Positions 6,781 through 12,479 of a stretch of DNA of 12,479 nucleotides are shown here, piece by piece. The translations under genes were made by a program, and so were the position numbers. Where the stretch lies: NCBI GenBank assembly GCA_021796905.1, contig JAKABK010000020.1, positions 1 to 12,479 on the forward strand. The letters run 5' to 3'. Origin of the DNA: Actinomycetes bacterium. Lineage in GTDB: Bacteria > Actinomycetota > Acidimicrobiia > Acidimicrobiales > Palsa-688. Position 1 is the first letter of the stretch. Each line of letters starts with the position of its first letter. The notes under the pieces are model-generated. The model saw nothing but the letters and a program-made list of their open reading frames with translations. It did not search any database and was not told the origin of the DNA.

Positions 6781-7853
6781 ACGCCCGCGCCGAGAGGGAC
6801 CGCAGCACCGGTGACGCCGCGATCGACGCGCTCCTCGAGGGGCTGCTCGACGCGATCGGCGCTAGCACCAACCGTGACCAGCTCCTGGAGCTGCTGGTCA
6901 GCGTGGTGCGCCTGGCCTCGGACCGTTCGGACCGCCTCGACCTCAAGATCGCCAACGCCGCCCTCCGGGAGATGACCGACGGGTTCGAGATCTTCGCCCC
7001 GTACCGCTCGGTGCGCAAGATCACGATGTTCGGCTCGGCGCGCACCGCGGCCAGCGACCCGCTCTACGCCCAGGCCCGGGACCTCGCCGCGCTGCTCGCC
7101 GCCCACCACTGGTCGACGGTCACCGGCGCCGGGCCGGGGATCATGGCCGCCGGCCTGGAAGGCGCCGGCCCGGAGCACTCCTTCGGGATCAACATCCGCC
7201 TCCCTTTCGAGCAGGGAGCGAACGAGTTCATCGCGTCGGACCCGAAGCTCGTGTCGATGAAGTACTTCTTCACCCGCAAGCTGCTGCTGATCAAGGAGTC
7301 CTACGGCTACGTGGTGCTCCCCGGTGGTTTCGGGACCCTCGACGAGGCTTTCGAGCTGCTCACCTTGCTGCAGACCGGCAAGGCGGAGCCGGCGCCGGTG
7401 GTCCTGCTCGACGTGCCCGGCGGCACCTACTGGAGGGGCTGGGAGGACTTCGTCACCGCCGAGGTCGTCGCCCGCGACCTGATCTCCGGCGACGACCGCC
7501 GGCTGTACCGGATCTCCGACAGCGTCGAGGACGCCGCCGGGGAGATCCTCGGCTTCTACCGCAACTACCATTCGCTGCGCTGGGTGGGTGACACCCTGGT
7601 GATCCGCTTGGAGCGACGACCGACCGACGCCGAGGCGGCCGAGCTGAACGAGGCGTTCGCCGACATGGTCCGCGGCCGGCTGAGCGTCCTCGACCGGCCG
7701 CTGCCCGCCGAGCGGCGCGCCGAGCAGTTCCCCGACCTCGCCCGGGTCGCCCTGCGCTTCGACCGGATGTCCTACGCCCGGCTGCGGGACCTGATCGACG
7801 CCCTCAACGCGCTGCCGAGCGCCCCACCCCCGATCGTCGTCGCCGGGCGCTAG
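6777..7853 (+). CDS. LOG-family Rossmann protein (TIGR00730-like), possible nucleotide phosphoribohydrolase
   Basis: About 358 residues. A helical N-terminal region of roughly 75 residues precedes a Rossmann core with MFGSARTA (near 86-91), GAGPGIMAAGLEGA and the LOG-family signature PGGFGTLDE (182-190). A C-terminal region of about 110 residues begins near RNYHSLRWVGDTLVIRL. LOG proteins release ribose 5-phosphate from nucleoside or cytokinin 5'-monophosphates. The flanking regions recall the layout of PpnN-type nucleotidases more than that of the short plant-like LOG, but the substrate is not shown by sequence. The start is taken at GTG 6777, which overlaps the pgl stop as GTGA; GTG 6747 is an in-frame alternative overlapping pgl more. 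Translational coupling to pgl suggests a shared role. A dyad follows the stop. Confidence 0.85.
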   Translation: MNARAERDRSTGDAAIDALLEGLLDAIGASTNRDQLLELLVSVVRLASDRSDRLDLKIANAALREMTDGFEIFAPYRSVRKITMFGSARTAASDPLYAQARDLAALLAAHHWSTVTGAGPGIMAAGLEGAGPEHSFGINIRLPFEQGANEFIASDPKLVSMKYFFTRKLLLIKESYGYVVLPGGFGTLDEAFELLTLLQTGKAEPAPVVLLDVPGGTYWRGWEDFVTAEVVARDLISGDDRRLYRISDSVEDAAGEILGFYRNYHSLRWVGDTLVIRLERRPTDAEAAELNEAFADMVRGRLSVLDRPLPAERRAEQFPDLARVALRFDRMSYARLRDLIDALNALPSAPPPIVVAGR

Positions 7854-7885
7854 GCCCCGGCGCCCACCGACCCGGTGGTCCGGGC
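7854..7885. terminator. Dyad between convergent genes, possible bidirectional terminator
   Basis: The whole 32-bp gap between the two convergent stop codons can fold. An inner stem CCACCG / CGGTGG (7864-7869 with 7873-7878, 3-nt loop) is flanked by an outer pairing of GCCCCGG (7854-7860) with CCGGGC (7880-7885). No T-tract follows on either strand, so it is not a canonical intrinsic terminator. Confidence 0.5.
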
Positions 7886-8086
7886 TCAGTCGCCGTGGTC
7901 GGGGCCGGCGAGGATCGCGGCGGCCCGCTCGACCGCCCTGCGTGCCCGGGTGAGGCGCCGCTCCTCGCTCAGCGCGCTGGGGTCCCCGTCGTCGAGCGCT
8001 TCGCGCAGCGCGGCGATCGCCAGGTCGGCGAGGGTCTCGCTGATCGACTCGAGACTGCGCCGGACCTCGGCCAGCTCATCGCCCAC
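7886..8086 (-). CDS. Small hypothetical protein, helical
   Basis: A 66-residue protein, MGDELAEVRRSLESISETLA at the N-terminus, followed by DLAIAALREALDDGD and RRLTRARRAVERAAAIL. It looks entirely alpha-helical, with heptad-like spacing consistent with a short coiled coil. There is no membrane segment or cysteine. I do not recognise a family; it does not match the XseB (exonuclease VII small subunit) pattern. GTG 8086 is supported by GGGAG at 8095-8099, 8 nt upstream, the same spacing as for the hydrolase gene. It lies 70 nt downstream of the hydrolase on the same strand and is probably co-transcribed with it. Confidence 0.6.
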   Translation of the reverse strand: MGDELAEVRRSLESISETLADLAIAALREALDDGDPSALSEERRLTRARRAVERAAAILAGPDHGD

Positions 8087-8156
8087 GGGTTCCGCTCCCG
8101 CCGGTCCTGCCGGCCCCGGGGCTGTCCCTGCCCCGACTACACGCCGGAGGCATCAC

Positions 8157-9767
8157 CTAGCCGTTCCCCGTGGGGCACACGGTGCCGGGGCGGGGCGCGA
8201 CGGTCGTCACCAGGTAACGGTCCACGACCCGACGGACGCAGCTGCTCTGGAAGTACGAGGTGTGACCCCCGCCGTCGCGGGTGACCAGCACCCCGTGCGG
8301 GAACTGTGCCGCCAGGCCCTTCGCCCACGCGTAGGGCGTGACCGGGTCGTGGGTCGCACCGACGACCACGATGGTCGGGCTGCCCGGGGCGTGCACCGGT
8401 CCCGACGGGCCGCTCGCGCCGACCGGCCACACCGAGCAGCCGGCCTCGCCGTAGAGGTCGAGCAGACCGAACACCGGTGACGCCGCCCGCGCGGCGGGGG
8501 CGGCGGCGCGGATCTGGGCGAGGGTCGGGGCGGGGGTCGTGGCGCAGTCGATCGCCGTCTCCGCCTCGTCGGTGTTGGCGAAGGTCCCGTTCGGGCGCCG
8601 ACCGACGTAGGAGTCGAACATCGACAGGATCGGGCCGCCGTCACCCCGGGCGAGGGAGCTGAGGGCCCGGCCGAGACCCGGCCACGACGAGGGCGTGTAC
8701 AGCGCCGACGCCGTCCCGTACAACAGCACCGCCAGCCCGACGCTCTGGCCGCCGCTCCCGGCCACCGGGACCGCCCGGCGCCGCACCCGGGCGACCAGGG
8801 ACTCGAACGCCGACTGCGGGGAGCCGCGCGGGTGCCAGCCGCAATCCCCCGACCGGCACGACGCGAAGAAAGCGTCCAGCTGTTGCTGCAAGCCGGCCGC
8901 CTGCTGCTCGGCCGAGGCGATCGGTCCGATCGCCGGGTCGATCGCCCCGTCGAGGACCATCGCCCGGATCTTGCGGGGGTACAGCTCGGCGTAGGCCGTC
9001 CCGAGCAGGGTCCCGTAGGAGAAACCGAGGTAGGTGAGCTCCCGCTCGCCGAGCGCCTCCCGGATGCGGTTCATGTCCCGTGCCGCGTCGAAGGTCCCGA
9101 CATGGGCCAGCAGCCGGCCGCTGCGGGCCTCGCAGCCGGCGGCGAAGCGACGGTCGAGGGCCACCAGGGCGTCGAAACCGGCGGCGGTGTTCGGGGCGGG
9201 GTCCGCGGTCAGCTCCGCCTGGAGCTGGCTCGGGGGCCCGCAGGTGACCGGGTCGCTGCGGGCCACCCCCCGGGGATCGAAACCGACGATGGTCCAGTGC
9301 CGGGTGAGGTAGGCGGGGATGTACGGCCAGGCCTCGGCGAGGAAATCGACCCCCGACACCCCCGGTCCCCCGGGGTCGACGAGGATCGAGCCGCGCGCCC
9401 CGTCGGTCGCGACCCTACGGTCGAGGGCGATCGGGATCGTCCCTCTCGCCGGGTCGGCGTAGTCGAGCGGCACCCGGAGGGTGGCGCACTGGTAGCCGCT
9501 CGGGCCCGCCGCCCCGGAGCACGCCGACCAGGCCAGTCCGCCGCCCGCATACCCCGAGCTGGCCGCCCGGGCGGTCGCGGGGCTCCCGGTGCTCGTCGCC
9601 GCCGACCGCCCCGCCCCACCCGGGCCCGGGGACGCCTGGGCGGCCCGCTCCCCGACCCCGCCGCCACAGCTGGCCCCGAGGAGGGCGACGGCTGCGAGGA
9701 TCCCCGCCAGGGCGGCCCGGGCCGGACCTCCTCGACCCCCCCGGTGTGCTCCCCGCTCCCGGACCAC
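8157..9767 (-). CDS. Exported alpha/beta-hydrolase lipoprotein, S33 / tripeptidyl-aminopeptidase-like
   Basis: A 536-residue protein with a lipoprotein-type signal: arginines, a hydrophobic run (ALAGILAAVALLG) and the lipobox-like GASC with Cys34, followed by a low-complexity Gly/Ser/Ala linker. The catalytic domain carries VDPGGPGVSGVDFL (oxyanion region), GFDPRGVARSDPVTC and the nucleophile elbow GFSYG (Ser250). A TAP-like C-terminal region holds the other triad residues, GATHDPVTPY (Asp474) and GGGHTSYF (His502). Relatives cleave N-terminal peptides or proline-type substrates outside the cell; the exact substrate is unknown. GTG 9767 is chosen for GGGAG at 9776-9780, 8 nt upstream, and because it gives a proper signal peptide. 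Paired cysteines suggest disulphides after export. It is divergent from the M20 dipeptidase, hinting at a shared role in peptide use (inference). Confidence 0.9.
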   Translation of the reverse strand: MVRERGAHRGGRGGPARAALAGILAAVALLGASCGGGVGERAAQASPGPGGAGRSAATSTGSPATARAASSGYAGGGLAWSACSGAAGPSGYQCATLRVPLDYADPARGTIPIALDRRVATDGARGSILVDPGGPGVSGVDFLAEAWPYIPAYLTRHWTIVGFDPRGVARSDPVTCGPPSQLQAELTADPAPNTAAGFDALVALDRRFAAGCEARSGRLLAHVGTFDAARDMNRIREALGERELTYLGFSYGTLLGTAYAELYPRKIRAMVLDGAIDPAIGPIASAEQQAAGLQQQLDAFFASCRSGDCGWHPRGSPQSAFESLVARVRRRAVPVAGSGGQSVGLAVLLYGTASALYTPSSWPGLGRALSSLARGDGGPILSMFDSYVGRRPNGTFANTDEAETAIDCATTPAPTLAQIRAAAPAARAASPVFGLLDLYGEAGCSVWPVGASGPSGPVHAPGSPTIVVVGATHDPVTPYAWAKGLAAQFPHGVLVTRDGGGHTSYFQSSCVRRVVDRYLVTTVAPRPGTVCPTGNG

Positions 9768-9794
9768 CCGTTACGCTCCCGACCGCCGAGGCAC

Positions 9795-9809
9795 GTAGCG
9801 GGAGGCTAC
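9795..9809. promoter_or_regulatory. Dyad in the divergent hydrolase / dipeptidase promoter region
   Basis: GTAGC-GGGAG-GCTAC is a perfect 5-bp inverted repeat with a 5-nt centre. It lies between the two divergent starts and covers the minus-strand -10 candidate. It is placed where one operator could affect both genes, but the arms are short for a regulator site. Confidence 0.35.
9803..9808 (-). promoter_or_regulatory. -10 hexamer candidate for the hydrolase gene
   Basis: On the minus strand TAGCCT fits TANNNT. Initiation about 7 nt downstream would give a leader of roughly 29 nt containing the GGGAG ribosome-binding site at 9776-9780. This is therefore a leadered promoter, unlike the divergent dipeptidase. 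Confidence 0.35.
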
Positions 9810-9822
9810 CGGGCGGGGACGC

Positions 9823-9828
9823 TACGGT
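9823..9828 (+). promoter_or_regulatory. -10 hexamer for the M20 dipeptidase, leaderless geometry
   Basis: TACGGT ends 6 nt before ATG 9835. No Shine-Dalgarno is present between them, so a leaderless transcript is expected. Confidence 0.5.
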
Positions 9829-9834
9829 GCGTTC

Positions 9835-11280
9835 ATGGCCGAACTGCTCCTCGAAGCTTGGTTGGCTCGGAACAAGCAGCGGATCACCGAGACGCTGTTC
9901 GAGCTGCTCCGCATCCCGTCGATCTCCGCCGACGCCGACCACGAGCCCGACGTGCGCCGATCGGCGGAGGCTTTCGCCGATCTGCTGCGCGACGCCGGGA
10001 TGGAGCACGTCCGCCTGATCGGGCCGGCGCAGGGCCTCGGGCTGCCGGCGGTCTACGGGGACTGGTTGCACGCCGGGGAGGACCTGCCGACGGTGCTCAT
10101 CTACGGGCACCACGACGTCCAGCCGGTCGACCCGCTCGCCGAGTGGGGCTCCCCTCCCTTCGAGCCGGTGATCGTCGACGGGGAGTGCCGGGCGCGTGGC
10201 GCCATCGACGACAAGGGGCAGGTCCTCTACCAGATCGAAGCGGCCCGGGGGCTGCTCGCCGAGCGCGGCGGCCTGCCGGTGAACGTCAAGTTCCTGATCG
10301 AAGGTGAGGAGGAGATCGGTTCGGTCAACTTCGAGCGGCTGCTGCTCGACTGGGAGCAGTACCTCGCCACCGACGTGGTGGTGGTCTCCGACACCGGGAT
10401 GATCTCCCCCGAGGTGCCGTCCTCGACGGTGAGCATGCGCGGGATGATCGGCTTCGACGTGGACCTGCGCACCGCCTCGATCGACCTGCACAGCGGGATG
10501 TGGGGGGGCACGGTCCCCAACGCCGCCCGCCTCGCCGCGGAGATGGTCGCCGAGCTGCACGACGCCGACCACCGGGTGACCCTCCCCGGTTTCTACGACC
10601 GGGTCGTGGAGATCACCGCGGAGGAGAAGGCCTCGCTCGCCGCCCAACCCTACGACGAGGAGACCTTCCGGGCCCAGGCCGGGGGGGTCGCGTTCCTCGA
10701 GGGGGAGACCGGTTTCACCCCCCTCGAGCGGACCGGGGTGCGCCCGACCGCGGAGGTGGTCGGTCTCCGGGGCGGCTACACCGGGCCCGGGATCAAGACG
10801 ATCGTGCCGGCGACCGCCGGTTTCAAGGTCGCTTTCCGCCTGGTGCCCGACCAGCGCCCCGAGGAGATCGACGCCACGTTCCGGACCTGGGTCCACAACC
10901 GGGTCCCCGAGGGAGTCGAGGCGGTCGTCACCGGCGAGCACGGGGTGTCGCCGGCGGTCACCCCGATCGACCACCCGGCGATGGTCAAGCTCGCCGAGAC
11001 GATCGAGGCGGTGTGGGGCAAACGGCCGTTGTGGACCCGGGAGGGCGGTTCGGGACCGGAGGAGGCGCTCGGGCGGATCCTGATCTCCCCGGTGCTGTTC
11101 CTCGGCGTCGGCCTCCCCGACGACCGGATCCACGCCCCGAACGAGCGGATGGTGATGGACCAGTTCTGGAAGGGGCTGCTCGCCGCCGCCGAGCTGCAGG
11201 TGCGCCTCGGCGAGCTGCGCTTCCCCAAGCGCGACGACGAGCTGCCGTGGATGAAACGCCTCCGGGAGGCCGGGCTCTGA
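9835..11280 (+). CDS. M20-family dipeptidase / metallopeptidase
   Basis: A 481-residue cytoplasmic zinc-type metallopeptidase of the M20 dipeptidase group. The metal-binding and catalytic motifs are all present: YGHHDVQP (His92, Asp94), RGAIDDKGQ (Asp125/126), EGEEEIGS (from Glu156), VVSDTGM with an aspartate ligand, and RIHAPNE (His433). The lid/dimerisation domain lies between, with DLHSGMWGGTVPN supplying the histidine that acts across the dimer in this family. Length matches the family (about 450-480). No signal peptide is seen. Likely role: hydrolysis of dipeptides or short peptides; an exact substrate such as a carnosine-like dipeptide cannot be read from sequence. ATG 9835 is supported by the hexamer 6 nt upstream and by the usual N-terminus. 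Confidence 0.94.
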   Translation: MAELLLEAWLARNKQRITETLFELLRIPSISADADHEPDVRRSAEAFADLLRDAGMEHVRLIGPAQGLGLPAVYGDWLHAGEDLPTVLIYGHHDVQPVDPLAEWGSPPFEPVIVDGECRARGAIDDKGQVLYQIEAARGLLAERGGLPVNVKFLIEGEEEIGSVNFERLLLDWEQYLATDVVVVSDTGMISPEVPSSTVSMRGMIGFDVDLRTASIDLHSGMWGGTVPNAARLAAEMVAELHDADHRVTLPGFYDRVVEITAEEKASLAAQPYDEETFRAQAGGVAFLEGETGFTPLERTGVRPTAEVVGLRGGYTGPGIKTIVPATAGFKVAFRLVPDQRPEEIDATFRTWVHNRVPEGVEAVVTGEHGVSPAVTPIDHPAMVKLAETIEAVWGKRPLWTREGGSGPEEALGRILISPVLFLGVGLPDDRIHAPNERMVMDQFWKGLLAAAELQVRLGELRFPKRDDELPWMKRLREAGL

Positions 11281-11327
11281 CCGGCGCCCCCCCGACCGGA
11301 GCGCCCCCGGCCGGCACCCACGAGTGG

Positions 11328-12065
11328 GTGAGCTTCGAGGACCCCGACGAGGAACGGACCTGGGTCTTCGACGTCACGTTCCTCACGTCGCGTTGGGGCT
11401 GCCTGTACGGTCGGGGCTGCCAGGGGGTGCTCAGCGCGCCAGCCGCCGAGCTCGAGCAGGGGTGCTGCTCCTACGGCGCCCACTTCACCGACGACGACGA
11501 CGTCGCCCGGGTCGAGGCGGCCGCCGCCACCCTCGACTCCTCGCAGTGGCAGTTCGCCGCCCGCGGAAGGCGGCGGGGCCCGATCCGTCGCGACGCCACC
11601 GGGGCGGGCGTGACCCGCCTGGTCGACGGGGCGTGCGTGTTCCTGAACCGCCCGGGCTTCCCCGGGGGGGCCGGCTGCGCGCTGCACCGGGCGGCCCTCG
11701 AGCGGGGAGTGCTGCCCCTCGAGCTCAAGCCCGACGTGTGCTGGCAGCTCCCGCTCCGCCGGGAGGAGACCGTCGACGACTCGGGGCACGTCACGACCAC
11801 CATCACCCAGTGGGACCGAAGGCACTGGGGGGCGGGCGGCGCCGCGTTCCACTGGTGGTGCACCGAGGCGCCGGAGGCCTTCGGCGCCCCGGTGCCGGTG
11901 TGGCGGTCGATGGCCGCCGAGCTCGTCGCCCTCGTCGGCCCGCTGCGATACCTCGAGCTCGCCGCCTACCTCGAGGCCCGCCCGCCCCGCAGCCTGCTGC
12001 CCCACCCCGCCGCCGCGGCGAGGGAGGTACGCTCCGACCAGCTCACCGCCAGGTCCCGGCGGTAG
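11328..12065 (+). CDS. Cysteine-rich YkgJ/DUF3109-like protein, putative metal-cluster binder
   Basis: About 245 residues with eight cysteines: C25 and C31 (GCLYGRGCQG), C46-C47 (GCCSYGAHF), C103 (GACVFLN), C117 (GCALH), C138 (KPDVCWQLP) and C178 (HWWCTE). The order of a CC pair, CVFLN, CxLH and KPxxCxxxP resembles YkgJ/DUF3109-type proteins thought to chelate zinc or iron; the function is unknown. There is no signal peptide. The start is uncertain. GTG 11328 gives MSFEDPDEERTWVFDVTFL. GTG 11247 (overlapping the dipeptidase by 34 nt) and a CTG at 11277 (overlapping its stop as CTGA) are in frame, and a C7 run at 11287-11293 could hide a frameshift. Probably transcribed with the dipeptidase. 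Its TAG stop forms part of the next -10 hexamer. Confidence 0.72.
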   Translation: MSFEDPDEERTWVFDVTFLTSRWGCLYGRGCQGVLSAPAAELEQGCCSYGAHFTDDDDVARVEAAAATLDSSQWQFAARGRRRGPIRRDATGAGVTRLVDGACVFLNRPGFPGGAGCALHRAALERGVLPLELKPDVCWQLPLRREETVDDSGHVTTTITQWDRRHWGAGGAAFHWWCTEAPEAFGAPVPVWRSMAAELVALVGPLRYLELAAYLEARPPRSLLPHPAAAAREVRSDQLTARSRR

Positions 12066-12068
12066 AGT
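12063..12068 (+). promoter_or_regulatory. -10 hexamer for the small CxxC protein, overlapping the upstream stop
   Basis: TAGAGT begins with the TAG stop of the cysteine-rich gene. Initiation about 7 nt downstream would give a leader of roughly 36 nt that carries GGAG at 12101-12104, 6 nt before GTG 12111. This is a leadered arrangement. Confidence 0.4.
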
Positions 12069-12110
12069 GGACGACGCCACGGTTCGGGCTCGACGCGACT
12101 GGAGCGGCAC

Positions 12111-12317
12111 GTGAAAAAGGGAAGGCATCGGCGTTTCGAGGAAGCACGAGCACTGAAGCGCACCAACGAGGAGCTCGTGGAGCCCTGCCCCGAGTGCGGC
12201 GCCCGACCCGGTGCCGACCACGCCAGCTGGTGCCTCGCGATGGAAGACGAGGAGGAGGACGGCTACGAGCCGGCCGGGGTCGACTCCCCGGACCGTTCGG
12301 CGCCGAGCGCCGGCTGA
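12111..12317 (+). CDS. Small zinc-ribbon-like protein (68 aa)
   Basis: A basic N-terminus (MKKGRHRRFEEARALKRTNE) leads into CPECGARPGADHASWC, giving C26-x2-C29-x7-H37-x3-C41, a plausible single zinc site. An acidic stretch (EDEEEDG) and a Pro/Ala/Ser tail follow. The family is not recognised; nucleic-acid or protein binding is possible but unproven. GTG 12111 is supported by GGAG 6 nt upstream. The tail (residues 54-68) is the first copy of an imperfect DNA repeat that continues beyond the stop codon, still in frame. Confidence 0.7.
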   Translation: MKKGRHRRFEEARALKRTNEELVEPCPECGARPGADHASWCLAMEDEEEDGYEPAGVDSPDRSAPSAG

Positions 12318-12410
12318 GGCCCGGCCGGGGTCGGCTCCCCGGAGCGTCGAGCACCGGCCGAGGCCCGCCCGGGGCTCCCGCTCCCCGGTCACCCGAGCCG
12401 GCCGGGATCG
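12271..12410 (+). repeat. Imperfect tandem repeat across the 3' end of the CxxC gene
   Basis: Copy 1 starts at 12271 and copy 2 at 12322 (51-nt spacing); their first 21 bases differ at one position. A more diverged third copy starts near 12366. The stop TGA (12315-12317) in copy 1 aligns with CGA in copy 2, a single T/C difference (12315 versus 12359). The 132 bp between the stop and the next start are GC-rich and hold nothing else apart from a -10 candidate. Confidence 0.65.
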
Positions 12411-12436
12411 GCGACCGGAGCCGGCGGCGGGACCTC

Positions 12437-12442
12437 TAACCT
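12437..12442 (+). promoter_or_regulatory. -10 hexamer for the gene starting at 12450
   Basis: TAACCT ends 7 nt before ATG 12450, the same geometry as the other leaderless-type starts in the window. No ribosome-binding site lies between them. Confidence 0.45.
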
Positions 12443-12449
12443 GTTCGCC

Positions 12450-12479
12450 ATGGCCGGCGAGCTCGACGTAGAAGCCATG
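12450..12479 (+). CDS. Start of an unidentified gene (partial, 10 codons)
   Basis: Only MAGELDVEAM is visible before the window ends. The start is inferred from the TAACCT hexamer 7 nt upstream and the open frame. The N-terminus is acidic and not a signal peptide. Too little is present to assign a family. Confidence 0.5.
   Translation, partial: MAGELDVEAM

Noticed and set aside
7886..8086. Assignment of the small helical protein as exonuclease VII small subunit (XseB)
   Set aside because: Size and helicity are similar, but the characteristic XseB helix pattern and motif are absent and no xseA is nearby.
9415..11133. 572-codon minus-strand frame across the dipeptidase and the hydrolase 5' end
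   Set aside because: It is antisense to the M20 dipeptidase and lacks domain signatures.
10776..12392. 538-codon minus-strand frame across the dipeptidase, cysteine-rich and CxxC genes
   Set aside because: It is antisense to three plus-strand genes that have better motifs, starts and spacing.
1..12479. Mobile element, prophage or defence island
   Set aside because: No transposase, integrase, terminal inverted repeats, toxin-antitoxin or nuclease-type genes were recognised, and base composition looks uniform throughout.

Overview
The window is very GC-rich, uses GTG starts often, packs genes tightly and strongly prefers G/C at third codon positions. With the leaderless-style TANNNT promoters and the gene content, this suggests a high-GC Actinomycetota chromosome, perhaps an Acidimicrobiia-like lineage; the class is inference. 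No transposase, integrase, phage gene, tRNA, rRNA or CRISPR array was seen, and no gene-free stretch exceeds about 135 bp. It reads as ordinary housekeeping chromosome with interesting regulatory and operon details.

Layout. Positions 1-485 (minus) hold the N-terminal part of a LON-substrate-binding-domain protein. It is divergent from a membrane fatty-acid desaturase (572-1333, plus), which is followed by a small beta-rich conserved hypothetical (1356-1745) and a stand-alone FIST-domain protein (about 1763-2884). A direct-repeat array (2882-2956) lies just upstream of a pentose-phosphate cluster: transketolase (2977-4992), transaldolase (4989-6104, 4-nt overlap), 6-phosphogluconolactonase (6115-6780) and a LOG-family Rossmann protein (6777-7853, 4-nt overlap). 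That cluster ends in a dyad shared with a convergent minus-strand unit: an exported S33 alpha/beta-hydrolase lipoprotein (9767-8157) and a small hypothetical protein (8086-7886). Divergent from the hydrolase is an M20 dipeptidase (9835-11280), followed by a cysteine-rich YkgJ/DUF3109-like protein (about 11328-12065) and a 68-residue CxxC protein (12111-12317). The first ten codons of a further gene begin at 12450.

How the genes work together. tkt, tal and pgl belong to the pentose phosphate pathway. The zwf and opcA genes that often sit between tal and pgl in actinobacteria are absent here. The fourth member, a LOG protein with extra N- and C-terminal regions, could release ribose 5-phosphate from nucleoside monophosphates, which would feed the same pathway; this is inference. 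The exported hydrolase and the cytoplasmic M20 dipeptidase could act in sequence on peptides, also inference. Four genes have a TANNNT hexamer ending 6-7 nt before the start codon (desaturase, tkt, pgl, dipeptidase), as does the partial gene at 12450, which suggests leaderless mRNAs. Twice, a TAG stop codon is also the first half of the next gene's -10 hexamer.
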